Assembly (NCBI GenBank): GCA_964399735.1
Contig: CAYNSO010000002.1
Coordinates: forward strand, 1 to 64,000
Reading direction: 5' to 3'
From: Fontivivens sp964399735
Lineage (GTDB): Bacteria > Zhuqueibacterota > Zhuqueibacteria > Residuimicrobiales > Krinioviventaceae
Length of the DNA stretch: 64,000 bases
Part shown: in pieces, positions 1 through 9,301 of the stretch
How positions within the stretch are numbered: position 1 is the stretch's first letter
Layout: every line of letters begins with the position of its first letter
The notes under the pieces: model-generated
The model's database searches: none
What the model saw: the letters and a program-made list of their open reading frames with translations, nothing else
What the model was told of the DNA's origin: nothing
Position numbers and translations under genes: made by a program

Positions 1-862
1 TGGGTAATTTTACCGATTGAACCATTGTTAAAAGTATAAAAGGCTCAATATGAACGCATTGTTCAAGTTCTTTAAAATATAAAAAAACGTGGAAAGGTTT
101 TATTCTTTTTTCCCTCTGCGTCCTCCGGGTACTCTGCGGTTTCATTCTTGTATTTTACCGCAGAGGGCAACGGGAACGCAGAGAAAAGTATTCAAACAAT
201 TATTATTATAGCGCTTATTGATAGCAGTTTATTCTTGATAATTTTTAATTTTAAAAACTTGTTTCTATGGATGGCAGGCAATATGTTTTTTCAAACAAAA
301 GTTTAATGTAATTAATGTTATTTATCAAAAAGTTGCATTAACCCGGTCTTGATAACTGACAGGACTGTATTCTTGTTCTTAAAATAGTGAGACAATTACC
401 CACTACAAACAATATAGAGCCAATTTAATTTATACGGATTGCAATAAATACTTTTTTAAATCTCACTCGATGCGAATCAACGAATCTTGACGATATACCC
501 TGGGGAATATCTGCCATTGTTCCATCTTTTTCCTAATTTGACGCCCGATGCCACACCAATGTTATCTGTTTGTTGTTATTGGAGTTAATGTAATTTATTA
601 AAATATTGTGACAATTTAGTATACAAAAAAATCAGGTAAAAGTTATTAATGCTTTTGTGAACCGACTAAACAAAGAATAAATATCCTTTTACAATAGAAA
701 TTCCAGGGGGGTGCACACGTATTAATTATTTGTATTTATGCAACTTATATCTTTAGTTTTCGTGATATTCTTCAAGTCGTTATTGGCACAATTGATTATC
801 AGAAACTGGCTCATTTTTTGCAAAGTATAGTATACCATACCTGAAAGGATAACAAAAACAAT
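1..862. other. long AT-rich non-coding stretch before the histidine kinase
   Basis: No open reading frame of convincing length or composition is visible on either strand. The only clear structure is the palindromic repeat at 114-183, described separately. The last part, about 780-862, must carry the promoter and leader of the histidine kinase, but I could not pick a convincing -35/-10 pair. A weak Shine-Dalgarno (AAAGGA, 844-849) sits before the kinase start. Confidence 0.6.
114..183. repeat. imperfect palindromic repeat
   Basis: Two 27-base arms (114-140 and 157-183) are inverted around a 16-base AT-rich spacer. The outer 8 bases (CTCTGCGT / ACGCAGAG) and the inner 9 bases (CTCTGCGGT / ACCGCAGAG) pair perfectly; the middle 10 pair poorly. 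The CTCTGCG-CTCTGCGG pattern resembles palindromic elements I have seen scattered between genes of many environmental bacteria, but only one copy is visible here. It is followed by AGAAAAG and not by a T-run, so it is not a typical terminator. Confidence 0.7.
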
Positions 863-2425
863 ATGCATTCAGAAAATTATTACCGCACGATTTGCGAAAA
901 CTCAATTGAAGGCATCTATCAGACAACTACAAACGGCCGATTTATTTTCGCAAATCAATCGCTTGCAACGATTTACGGTTATTCAAGCCCGGAAGAACTC
1001 TTACATATCATTACAAACATAGCAGAACAAATTTATGTTGATATAAACCGCCGCAAACAATTTCAGCAGGAAATTGAAAAAAATGGGTATGTTAAAAATT
1101 TCATTTCCCAAATATATAAAAATGATAAAACAAAAATCTGGATTTTAGAAAACGCCCGAGCTGTTTACGACGACAATGGTGATATACTATATTATGAAGG
1201 ATTTGTAACAGATATTACTCTTTTAAAAATGGAAGAAAAAAAAAAGCAACAAATTCAAAAAAAAGTTTTTCAAAAAGAAAAAGAACAGGCATTGATCACC
1301 CTGGAGCGTGGCTTGGGGCACGATTTGAATAATATACTCAGCCCGATTCTTGGCTATTCTGAAATGTTGATGGATGTTTTCACCCATGACGCAAAAGTTG
1401 AAAAATTCATTTCAAGTATTTATAAATCATCACGGCGTGCTCGAGATCTTGTTCAACATATTCACTATCTCGGCAAAACAGTACCAATGAAACAGAAACA
1501 CTTTCAAATTAGTGATGTGGTTGATCAAGTAATCAAATTGATCAGCGTTAATTTACCAAAAACAATACAAATCAATACAGTTATTGATCCCCAGGTAAAA
1601 CAATTCGTCGGAGATTCACTTTGTTTTCAACAAATTTTGTTAAACTTGAGTGAAAATGGTATCCAGGCCATGGAAAGCACCGGGGGATTGCTTGAAATCA
1701 ACATTTCACAGGAATACATAACAAGCGAAAAAATAAAACAAAATGCTTTAATGCTGGATGAAGGGAATTATTTACTTGTAAAAATATCCGATACCGGCGA
1801 GGGAATCAATCCAATCTTCCTGGATAAAATATTTGACCCCTATTTTAGCACCAAAAATCTTGGTATTGGACATGGATTAGGCCTGGCGACAGTCAAAAAC
1901 ATTGTACACTCGTGTTATGGCGATATCAGCGTATCCAGTCAACCGGGGCAGGGTTCGGAATTTTACGTCTATTTACCACAAGCACAAACAGTAATAAAAA
2001 AAGATATATCACAGTCGGAATCACATAAAGATCAACAAATACGAAAACATATTATGCTGGTAGATGACGATGATGATGTATTGCATATCCAACAACAATT
2101 AATTGAACATTTAGGATACCGGGTTACAGTATTTAGTGATAGTCAATTGGCATTACAGTCCTTTTCTCAAAACCCCAACGATTATGATCTGGTTGTAACA
2201 GATATGAATATGCCTAAAATGTCCGGACTTGTGCTTTCAAAACAACTATTACATATCAATGCTCATATTCCAATTATTCTATGCACCGGTTTTAGCGAAA
2301 GTATTAATGAAGCCACCGCGAAATCGGCAGGAATTAAAAAATATATTTTAAAACCACTCACCACAATGAAATTATCTCATGATCTGGAAAGTGTATTAAA
2401 AGAAAAAGAAGATTTGTACATGTAG
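863..2425 (+). CDS. PAS domain hybrid sensor histidine kinase / response regulator
   Basis: Signal-transducing kinase with three modules. Residues 1-125 form a PAS sensor domain. A short Lys/Gln-rich linker leads to the dimerisation and phosphoacceptor segment with His153 in GHDLNNILSPILGYSEM. The ATP-binding domain shows the N-box (SENGIQAM, near 265), G1 (SDTGEGI, near 311), F-box (FDPYFSTK) and G2 (GHGLGLA). A receiver domain fills 395-515, with acidic residues at 400-404, phosphoacceptor Asp447 (VVTDMNM) and conserved Lys497. There is no membrane segment or signal peptide, so it should sense a cytoplasmic cue. No separate response regulator or output domain lies nearby, so its target is unknown. 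It is preceded by 862 non-coding bases and appears monocistronic. Confidence 0.93.
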   Translation: MHSENYYRTICENSIEGIYQTTTNGRFIFANQSLATIYGYSSPEELLHIITNIAEQIYVDINRRKQFQQEIEKNGYVKNFISQIYKNDKTKIWILENARAVYDDNGDILYYEGFVTDITLLKMEEKKKQQIQKKVFQKEKEQALITLERGLGHDLNNILSPILGYSEMLMDVFTHDAKVEKFISSIYKSSRRARDLVQHIHYLGKTVPMKQKHFQISDVVDQVIKLISVNLPKTIQINTVIDPQVKQFVGDSLCFQQILLNLSENGIQAMESTGGLLEINISQEYITSEKIKQNALMLDEGNYLLVKISDTGEGINPIFLDKIFDPYFSTKNLGIGHGLGLATVKNIVHSCYGDISVSSQPGQGSEFYVYLPQAQTVIKKDISQSESHKDQQIRKHIMLVDDDDDVLHIQQQLIEHLGYRVTVFSDSQLALQSFSQNPNDYDLVVTDMNMPKMSGLVLSKQLLHINAHIPIILCTGFSESINEATAKSAGIKKYILKPLTTMKLSHDLESVLKEKEDLYM

Positions 2426-2869
2426 ACAACAACTAACTGTCCAGTTCTCTCTTCTTGACGCAACCAATCAATTGCTTTACAATAACGATATAAATTTAAC
2501 CGGTACGATTTATTGCGGTTTACACCCGCTATTCGGACATTAAAATAAAATTTCAATTATCCGGCAAATAGAATGTTCGCTTTAGATCAAGGCTTGTTGT
2601 CGGTTTGTGAACCTTTTTTGTTATCAGTAATGAACCAAGTCAGGAACATTATGAAACAACTGACTCGTCAAAATGTTACTCCTGATCGGGTTTTGTAACA
2701 GGGCATAATAATTCTACTGTTACAATTGAAAAAAAAGGAATTCCCTAAAGCGTTATTAATATTTATATTACACCCGCGGTTATCAGTCATAAAATCCAAT
2801 CACCCTGACCGTAATGTAAAATTTCGGGAATTTGAAAAAACAGTTCGGGCCGGGTTACTACCGAATAGT
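2426..2869. other. intergenic region between convergent genes
   Basis: About 440 AT-rich bases lie between the stop of the kinase and the stop of the minus-strand deaminase. I see no RNA gene, no clear hairpin followed by a T-run and no supported open frame. A plus-strand open frame from 2726 runs into the deaminase antisense and is treated as spurious. Confidence 0.5.
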
Positions 2870-3385
2870 TTATCCCTGCTGAATGCGGGAAATCCACTCA
2901 CCGTTGACAAATTCAATTTCATCAATATTTCTGTCGGTCCAGGCCTTTTTCACATCAATGGTGGTAACCTGACCATGATCAAGAGTTACCACTTGCTTAA
3001 TACCGGCATTAATGATCAAGCGCTTGCATATTTTGCACGGCTCGGATACGTCCAGTAAAGTATTGGTATCATAATCAATACCCACGAGATAAAGAGTTGA
3101 ATTGATCATTTCCAGACGCGAAGCATGAATTATGGCGTTTTGCTCGGCATGGACAGAACGGCACCATTCATAATGTTCGCCATGTTTAACATTCATCTGC
3201 TTGCGGATACAGACGCCGATATCGACGCAATTTCTTGTATCACGCGGGGCGCCACAATAACCGGTTGATATGATCTGGTCATTATTAACTATAACCGCCC
3301 CATACTTGCGACGCAGACAGGTGCTGCGCCCGGCTACTTCGCGGGCGATATTTAAATAATACATTTCTTTGGAAATTCTGGGCAT
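2870..3385 (-). CDS. dCMP deaminase family protein (ComEB-like)
   Basis: Zinc-dependent cytidine/deoxycytidylate deaminase fold, likely converting dCMP to dUMP for thymidylate synthesis. The zinc site is complete: His79-Ala-Glu81 (VHAEQNA) and PCKIC with Cys117 and Cys120. Further cysteines near residues 44-59 (GYCGAPRDTRNC) are typical of the dCMP deaminase/ComEB branch. Length (171 aa) is normal. The open frame extends two codons upstream to a GTG, but GGAG ends five bases before the ATG at 3385, so that ATG is chosen. It stands alone, convergent with the kinase; about 110 bp separate it from the CPBP protease gene upstream on the same strand. Confidence 0.9.
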   Translation of the reverse strand: MPRISKEMYYLNIAREVAGRSTCLRRKYGAVIVNNDQIISTGYCGAPRDTRNCVDIGVCIRKQMNVKHGEHYEWCRSVHAEQNAIIHASRLEMINSTLYLVGIDYDTNTLLDVSEPCKICKRLIINAGIKQVVTLDHGQVTTIDVKKAWTDRNIDEIEFVNGEWISRIQQG

Positions 3386-3496
3386 AGTCACTCCGTTTGA
3401 TATGTTTTGATCTATTATTGCATAATATGAGAATAATTATAACAAAAATCCATAGCTTTCACAAAGACATATAATCCGTAACCAGTAAACCTGACT

Positions 3497-4240
3497 TTAT
3501 AATAACTTTAGGGAAATTGCCACAAACGCCGGGCCGTTGATTATTCCATGAATCAAAATTGAAATCCAGGTATTTTTACGTTTCCAGGTAACATAGCATT
3601 GAATCAATAACATCGGGATCAGCATGATCATCATGCCAAGACCAAAACAGGTATGAAACAGCAGCCAGAAAAACGCATTCACAATCCAGGCTTTATTACC
3701 AAAAGCTGCTTCCTGGCGGGGTAAGATATAACCACGCCACAGGAATTCCTCACCCAAGATATTGAAAAAAAACATTGGCAGCCAGACGAGTAAAATCCAG
3801 TATTGTCCGTTCTCAATGCCATGATACTCAAAAAAAGATGGCGAGGTATGTATAGGCGCAAACCATCCGGTGAGAACAGCAAGTTTTTCCGCGGTAAAAA
3901 CGATCAGGCCCATAGCAGCCGCAATGACCAGAATAGCCCCAAACGTCCACGCCCAGTCGTCTTTGCTCATTGCAGAAAGACGAAATCTTGGCTTGAAAGT
4001 GCGCCATTTCCAGGGATGGCCTTCGGCACGATACCCCAGCAAAGCAGTAATAAACAGGGGAACAAAAACAAATACTCCGCTCATTATAAACCAGGCAATG
4101 ATTGATGGCATTCCGGTATAATTGACCAGAAAAGGAATGCCCAGCCGCGTAGCAAGCCAGATAACAACAGTTGCCGACCCAAAATACAGTAAGGATTCCA
4201 GCCAGCCCATGGGTTTTATCATGTTGGATTGAACTTGCAT
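3497..4240 (-). CDS. CPBP-family intramembrane metalloprotease (Abi/CAAX type)
   Basis: Polytopic inner-membrane protein of about 248 aa with roughly six to eight hydrophobic segments. The three CPBP motifs are intact: EEFLWRG with Glu164-Glu165 and Arg169, FWLLFH with His196, and HGIIN with His231 and Asn235. Relatives cleave prenylated or membrane-embedded substrates or act in peptide immunity; the substrate here cannot be told. A longer frame begins at a TTG at 4279, but AAGGAG lies six bases before the ATG at 4240, which sets the start. No neighbour suggests a bacteriocin or immunity role. Confidence 0.88.
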   Translation of the reverse strand: MQVQSNMIKPMGWLESLLYFGSATVVIWLATRLGIPFLVNYTGMPSIIAWFIMSGVFVFVPLFITALLGYRAEGHPWKWRTFKPRFRLSAMSKDDWAWTFGAILVIAAAMGLIVFTAEKLAVLTGWFAPIHTSPSFFEYHGIENGQYWILLVWLPMFFFNILGEEFLWRGYILPRQEAAFGNKAWIVNAFFWLLFHTCFGLGMMIMLIPMLLIQCYVTWKRKNTWISILIHGIINGPAFVAISLKLL

Positions 4241-4667
4241 CCATTTCTCCTTATCGTGAGTGAACAGGTGATAATTCAAGTGTAAATGCGCTTATCAAAT
4301 TATCATAAAACCGTTACCGATCGGCGTTTAAAGCGACCATTGCCTGGGAAAGCCATTTTCAGAAAGCCGGGATTGTCCGGCATCAGCGCCAATGATGACA
4401 AGCGTTACTGGCATAACACCCGTTTGCGATTCATTAAATATTACAGTAAATAACTTACAAAACAATTGAGGAATGAGCAAGTAAAATGCAAGATTAACAC
4501 TTGATTTTTATGAATTTTTTGAATAAAGTAAGGTAACAAAATTCTGGTTTCAAACCAAACCGTAATGCCAAGCTCAAGTCCAGGCCTGGTTAATCGTATT
4601 TGCATATCCTGTAATTATAAATTTTATAATAACTCTGGTACATAGTTAACACACAAAGGGATTCTTG
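4241..4667. other. divergent intergenic region before asnA
   Basis: About 430 bases separate the divergent CPBP gene and asnA. Bases near 4310-4440 look richer in GC than the flanks but give no recognisable protein in any frame. A possible promoter (TTGCAT at 4600-4605, TATAAT at 4625-4630, 19-base spacer) lies 38 bp before the asnA start. No riboswitch fold was recognised. Confidence 0.5.
4600..4630 (+). promoter_or_regulatory. possible sigma70 promoter of asnA
   Basis: A consensus -10 (TATAAT, 4625-4630) is preceded by TTGCAT at 4600-4605. The spacer is 19 bases, longer than the preferred 17, so the -35 assignment is weak. Confidence 0.3.
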
Positions 4668-5711
4668 ATGAATAACAACAAACTTTTAATTCCAAAAAAC
4701 TATCATTCTGTTTTGTCGCTAAAAGAAACCGAAAAAGCCATCCGGCTAATCAAGGAATTTTTTCAGGTAAACCTGGCTTTTGAATTGAACCTGATCCGTG
4801 CCACTGCCCCACTGTTCGTTAAATCCGGTACGGGGATTAATGACAACCTGAACGGTATCGAAAAACCGGTATCATTCGCTGTTCAGGGGCTTGGTGGAGA
4901 TCAAGTAGAAATTGTCCAATCCCTTGCCAAGTGGAAACGGATGGCATTGGCTGATTATGCATACCAGCCTGGCGAGGGTATTTACACCGACATGAATGCC
5001 ATTCGCCCGGATGAAGACCTGGATAACCTGCACTCCATATATGTTGATCAATGGGACTGGGAACGGGTGATAACCAAAGAGGAACGAGATCTGACTTTTC
5101 TGAAAACAAGCGTCCGCAGTATCTATGATGTGATGAAGCGAACGGAAAAATACATTTGCCATATCTATCCGCAAATTACCCCGGTTTTACCGGAACAGAT
5201 CAAATTCATGCACTCGGAAGAGATGGAAGAACTGTACCCCGAACTGCCGCCGCGGGAACGGGAAAATATGCTCTGCCGCGAGTATGGAGCCCTGTTTGTC
5301 ATTGGCATTGGCGCAAATTTGAAAAGCGGTCAGCCGCACGATGGCCGGGCCTCGGATTATGATGACTGGTCAACCCCCACTATCAACCATCATAAAGGGC
5401 TGAATGGCGATATTCTTGTCTATTACCCGGTGCTGGATCGTTCTTTTGAATTATCTTCAATGGGAATTCGGGTGGACAAAGAAGCGCTGCAACGGCAGTT
5501 GGAATTAAAAGGTAACCAGGATCGGCAAAAGCTGCTCTATCATAGCCGATTATTGAACGACGAATTGCCGCTCAGCATCGGCGGCGGTATTGGTCAATCG
5601 CGATTATGTATGTTTTATTTGCGTAAAGCTCATGTCGGCGAAATTCAAAGCAGCATCTGGCCGGAAGATATGATTAAAGAATGCAGGGAAAATAATATAT
5701 TTTTACTCTAG
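4668..5711 (+). CDS. asnA: aspartate--ammonia ligase
   Basis: Makes asparagine from aspartate, ammonia and ATP; structurally a class II aminoacyl-tRNA-synthetase relative. The 347 aa length is close to the 330 aa of E. coli AsnA. Family hallmarks run the whole length: the N-terminal RATAPLFVKSGTGINDNLNG region, KWKRMAL, the DQWDWE segment, GRASDYDDW, and the C-terminal LPLSIGGGIGQSRLCM motif. The open frame starts one codon earlier at a TTG, but AAAGGG (4655-4660) is seven bases before the ATG at 4668. It faces the lysine operon across a shared terminator, and both consume aspartate. Confidence 0.97.
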   Translation: MNNNKLLIPKNYHSVLSLKETEKAIRLIKEFFQVNLAFELNLIRATAPLFVKSGTGINDNLNGIEKPVSFAVQGLGGDQVEIVQSLAKWKRMALADYAYQPGEGIYTDMNAIRPDEDLDNLHSIYVDQWDWERVITKEERDLTFLKTSVRSIYDVMKRTEKYICHIYPQITPVLPEQIKFMHSEEMEELYPELPPRERENMLCREYGALFVIGIGANLKSGQPHDGRASDYDDWSTPTINHHKGLNGDILVYYPVLDRSFELSSMGIRVDKEALQRQLELKGNQDRQKLLYHSRLLNDELPLSIGGGIGQSRLCMFYLRKAHVGEIQSSIWPEDMIKECRENNIFLL

Positions 5712-5740
5712 TAAATTAAAGTAAAGCCCTGCAACAAATA

Positions 5741-5775
5741 AAAAAGCCGCAATCAATTTTGAACTGCGGCTTTTT
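5741..5775. terminator. bidirectional intrinsic terminator between asnA and lysA
   Basis: Perfect 11-base inverted repeat (AAAAAGCCGCA / TGCGGCTTTTT) with a 13-base loop. The stem is flanked by A-run and T-run, so it works as a Rho-independent terminator in both directions for the convergent asnA and lysA transcripts. Confidence 0.9.
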
Positions 5776-5811
5776 CAGTATCAAGGCAAAATATTTTACA
5801 AATGAAAATTA

Positions 5812-7125
5812 TTACAATGGCAGTTCGTTCATCACCATTTGTTCCACAGTTTGCGGTTTGCGGATTATTTGTAAAGTGCCGTCGTGACGCAGCAATAATT
5901 CCGGTGATTGAATATATGAATTGTAATTATGGGGCGACATGGCAGAGCAATAGGCGCCGGTACCGCCAATAATCACATAATCGCCAACCTCCGGGTTGGC
6001 CATTACACGCGGAATGATATTCCCTTCCCTGTCCAGGCTTTGCGAATCGCCGCTTTCGCAGCAACGGCCAACCACCACCCGCAAATCTTCTTCCGGGTCA
6101 AGTCCCTGCAGGTTATATTCGGAAGATAATAATTTCCCCGCGCGTGACACAACATAAAACGGATGCCGTGAACCATATAATAACGGCCGGGCATTCGATT
6201 CCATACCGCCATCCAGCACCAGGAACTCAAAACCGGTTGGGCCGGTCTGTTTCTTGTCAAGAACAGTACAAACAAGGTAACCGGAATTAGCTACCAGGTA
6301 GGTTCCCGGTTCAACAGCCATAACCAGTTTACGACCATTTTTCTTGTCAAATTTTTCAAAGCGATCTTTTGCATACAAACCAAGATCGTAAATATCAGAA
6401 CCCGTCTCATCGGGCATACGCGCTTCCTTAAAACCACCGCCCAGGTTCACTGTAGTGGCATCCGGGAAATATTTGTGAACAAAGCCCAGTTCGCGGTCAA
6501 TGTTATCACGCCATTCCATGGGGTCACCGCCGGATCCAATATGAGTATGCACAGAAGTAAATTTTAATTTCTTTTCAGCCGCAAAATAAAGAGCTTTTTC
6601 AATATCCGATAAATGTACGCCAAAGCAGGAATAGTGATCGCCGGTATTGCGGGTTTGGGATTCACCAGTGCCGACTCCCGGATGAACACGTATAGAAAGA
6701 GGAATCTGACGCTGGGCTGCAAAATCTGCAATCAATTCAAGCTGCAGCAATGAACAGACATTGTACTTTAATCCTTTGCTCATAAAATCTTCCAGTTGTC
6801 GCCGGTCGTCGCCGCGCGGCACTTCCTGGGTGGTGAGCATAATATGTTGTAAAGGAATACCGGCCAGGTGGGCACGTCTGGCTTCATTGAGTGAACTGGC
6901 GTCGATATAAAAGCCCAATTGATGGACTAGCTGTAAAATTGCCTTGTTGGAATTGGCCTTCATAGCATAACCCACCCGCAGACCAAAGGCATTGGGCATA
7001 TCCAGTACCTCAAGGCATTTGCTGATAATTACACTTTCGTCATATAAATAAAACGGGGTTTGTACCTGTTGCACTGCTTCACGGATAATTTCATCGCTGA
7101 CCATTCCGTGTCCGGATAATAACAT
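5812..7125 (-). CDS. lysA: diaminopimelate decarboxylase (group IV PLP decarboxylase)
   Basis: Last step of lysine synthesis: meso-diaminopimelate to L-lysine plus CO2. The alanine-racemase-fold barrel carries the PLP lysine (Lys56 in YAMKANSN), the phosphate-binding HTHIGSGG segment (near 193-200), Glu272-Pro-Gly, and the CES signature (Cys356-Glu-Ser in GRCCESGD) that supplies active-site residues across the dimer. At 437 aa it is slightly longer than E. coli LysA. AGGAG five bases before the ATG at 7125 confirms the start. It is the last gene of dapA-dapF-dapL-lysA, 14 bp after dapL. A related amino-acid decarboxylase is possible from sequence alone, but the context makes lysine synthesis by far the best reading. 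Confidence 0.92.
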   Translation of the reverse strand: MLLSGHGMVSDEIIREAVQQVQTPFYLYDESVIISKCLEVLDMPNAFGLRVGYAMKANSNKAILQLVHQLGFYIDASSLNEARRAHLAGIPLQHIMLTTQEVPRGDDRRQLEDFMSKGLKYNVCSLLQLELIADFAAQRQIPLSIRVHPGVGTGESQTRNTGDHYSCFGVHLSDIEKALYFAAEKKLKFTSVHTHIGSGGDPMEWRDNIDRELGFVHKYFPDATTVNLGGGFKEARMPDETGSDIYDLGLYAKDRFEKFDKKNGRKLVMAVEPGTYLVANSGYLVCTVLDKKQTGPTGFEFLVLDGGMESNARPLLYGSRHPFYVVSRAGKLLSSEYNLQGLDPEEDLRVVVGRCCESGDSQSLDREGNIIPRVMANPEVGDYVIIGGTGAYCSAMSPHNYNSYIQSPELLLRHDGTLQIIRKPQTVEQMVMNELPL

Positions 7126-7139
7126 AACTCTCCTGTCGT

Positions 7140-8369
7140 TTAAATTTTCAAATTTTCTTGAATACTGTGCACCGCTTTGACAATGTTTTGGCGATGCCCG
7201 AAAGAACTCAGGCGCACATAACCTTCACCACTGGGCCCGAATCCGGAACCAGGCGTACATACAACATGCGCTTCACGTAAAAGTTTGTCAAAAAACTCCC
7301 ACGATTTCATTTTATGAGGGGTTTGCATCCAGATATACGGGGCATTGTCACCACCGAAAGCAGTCAAGCCAAGCTTTTGCATTCCTTCTTTAATAATTTG
7401 GGCATTGTACATATAATAGTCAATCAAACTCTGGCATTCCTGCAGGCCGGCCGGGGTGAAAACTGCCAGCCCTCCCTCCTGGACAATATTTGAGGCGCCG
7501 TTAAAAAAAGTAGACTGCCGCCGGTTCCACAAAGAGTTAACTTTACCCGGAGCAGTATTTTCAACCACCAGGCTTTTGGGAACTATTGCCCAACCGAGGC
7601 GCACTCCGGTAAACCCGGCAATTTTTGAGAAACTGCTTATCTCCAGGGCGCATTCATGGGCGCCGTCAATTTCAAAAATACTCTTTGGTAATTTCGGGTC
7701 CTTGATGAAAAAAGAATAGGCAGCATCGAAAATAATTACCGCCTTGTGTGAACGGGCGTAATCGACAAATAATTGTAATTGTTCCCTGCTGGCTACTGCG
7801 CCGGTGGGATTATTCGGGCTACACAAATAAATAATATCAACCTTTTGGTTCGGCGGTGGAGAGAAAAAGCCGTTCGTTTCAGTACAAGGCATATACACAA
7901 GGCCGTCATATAACCCCCTGATCTGGTCATAACCACCGGTTCGCCCGGCTATTACATTTGTATCAACATATACCGGGTAGGCCGGATCCTGTACAGCAAC
8001 AACATTATCCTGGCTAAAAATGGATTGTATATTACCGGAATCCGGTTTGGCGCCATCGCTGATAAAAAAATCATCGGCCTCCAGGTCAACGCCCAATTGT
8101 TTGTAATGATTACACAATGACTCGCGCAAACGTACATCGCCCTGTTCATCGCCATAACCGGTATAAGTAGAAACAGCAGCCAGCTTGTCAACGCCGGAAT
8201 GCAATCCCTGTACAATGGTTGGCGTTAGAGCTTCGGTGGTGTTACCAATGCCCAAACGCATAATTTCCACAGCCGGGTTCTTTTCCAGGTATGCGCGGGT
8301 ACGCCGGGCTATTTCAGGGAACAAATAACCGGCGGCCAGCTTGTTATAATTTGTATTGATCGTTGCCAT
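7140..8369 (-). CDS. dapL: LL-diaminopimelate aminotransferase
   Basis: Fold type I PLP aminotransferase that converts tetrahydrodipicolinate directly to LL-diaminopimelate with glutamate, replacing the DapD-DapC-DapE acyl route. The 409 aa length and start (NTNYNKLAAGYLFPEIARR) match the DapL family. Motifs are the substrate segment SDGAKPDSG (near 104-112), SPNNPTG (184-190) and SSFSKIAGFTGVRLGW with Schiff-base Lys249. AAAGGT precedes the ATG. Neighbouring dapF, dapA and lysA fix the pathway. This route makes no use of an N-succinyl or N-acetyl-DAP desuccinylase, which bears on the M20 peptidase in the companion operon. Confidence 0.96.
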   Translation of the reverse strand: MATINTNYNKLAAGYLFPEIARRTRAYLEKNPAVEIMRLGIGNTTEALTPTIVQGLHSGVDKLAAVSTYTGYGDEQGDVRLRESLCNHYKQLGVDLEADDFFISDGAKPDSGNIQSIFSQDNVVAVQDPAYPVYVDTNVIAGRTGGYDQIRGLYDGLVYMPCTETNGFFSPPPNQKVDIIYLCSPNNPTGAVASREQLQLFVDYARSHKAVIIFDAAYSFFIKDPKLPKSIFEIDGAHECALEISSFSKIAGFTGVRLGWAIVPKSLVVENTAPGKVNSLWNRRQSTFFNGASNIVQEGGLAVFTPAGLQECQSLIDYYMYNAQIIKEGMQKLGLTAFGGDNAPYIWMQTPHKMKSWEFFDKLLREAHVVCTPGSGFGPSGEGYVRLSSFGHRQNIVKAVHSIQENLKI

Positions 8370-8395
8370 GAATTACCTTTCTATTTTCAAAAAAA

Positions 8396-9253
8396 CTAGA
8401 TTACCTGGGCAGTAAACAACTCTTTATCCAGAGTGCCCTGCCCCACCCTTGTTACAGCGCCGGTCATGGTAATATCATAATGTGGAGATATTTCAATCTT
8501 GATCTCACCGCCGGGCATGTGCACTGTAATGGACTCGTCACAAAACCCTAATTTATGAGCAACTGCCGCAGCGGCGCTGCTGCTGCTGCCGGATGCCAGG
8601 GTATAACCGGCGCCTCGTTCCCAAATTTCAATGCTAATGTTATTGCGGTCCAGAACTTTTAAAAACTGTACATTTATTTTATTGGGGAACCGGGCGTCCG
8701 TTTCGATATGGGGACCGTACTTTTCAGCAAGGGTGCGGGAAATTTCATCACAAGGGATAACACAATGCGGATTGCCAATAGATGCGGCGCAAAAATTAAA
8801 ATTTTTGCCAGTCACAGTAATGGTTTCATTCAAAACCTCACGGGGGGCTCCTGCAACCGGGATTTCATTGCTGATAAATGTAACGCGGCCCATTTCTACA
8901 GTAACCCGCCGGCCGTCATCATGAACCTGCGCCAGCACCAAACCGCCGGGCGTATCGACGTGGAAAGGCTGGTCGCTGACCAGTTGACAATCCCACAAAT
9001 AACGGGAAAATATACGCAAGCCATTGCCGCTTTTTTCCGCCTCACTGCCATCAGGGTTTAAGATGCGCAAACCGAATGCGCTTTTCGGGGTTTTCGCCGG
9101 GCCATATAAAATTCCATCCGAACCAATACCAAAATTGCGGTGGCAAATCTGTTTGATCTTTTCAATTGTCAGTTCCAGATCGGTTTCTGCAGGATTGATT
9201 ACAATATAGTCATTCCCCAAAGCATGATATTTATAAAAATTGATATTATTCAT
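8396..9253 (-). CDS. dapF: diaminopimelate epimerase homologue with both catalytic Cys replaced by Ser
   Basis: By position and overall sequence this is DapF, which turns LL- into meso-diaminopimelate. It has HALGNDYI at the start, FGIGSDG, NPDGSEAEKSGNGLR and a paired second lobe, and 285 aa is the usual length. The two residues that act as base and acid in known DapF enzymes are cysteines in CGNG and ACGTG; here they are Ser75 (codon 9029-9031) and Ser221 (codon 8591-8593, LASGSSSSA). Both codons read clearly as serine. Either this subfamily works with serines, another enzyme makes meso-DAP, or the protein does a different reaction. The ATG at 9253 has a weak GGA six bases upstream; an ATG two codons earlier is possible. 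Confidence 0.9.
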   Translation of the reverse strand: MNNINFYKYHALGNDYIVINPAETDLELTIEKIKQICHRNFGIGSDGILYGPAKTPKSAFGLRILNPDGSEAEKSGNGLRIFSRYLWDCQLVSDQPFHVDTPGGLVLAQVHDDGRRVTVEMGRVTFISNEIPVAGAPREVLNETITVTGKNFNFCAASIGNPHCVIPCDEISRTLAEKYGPHIETDARFPNKINVQFLKVLDRNNISIEIWERGAGYTLASGSSSSAAAAVAHKLGFCDESITVHMPGGEIKIEISPHYDITMTGAVTRVGQGTLDKELFTAQVI

Positions 9254-9301
9254 CGCCATTCCATATTATCGGGTAAGCAGTTCTCTTTAAATTTTTACAC
9301 T

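Noticed and set aside
2726..3058. Plus-strand open frame of 110 codons
   Set aside because: It lies largely antisense to the well-supported dCMP deaminase, has no ribosome-binding site and no family resemblance.
5156..5362. Short open frame inside asnA
   Set aside because: It is an out-of-frame shadow of a strongly conserved gene.
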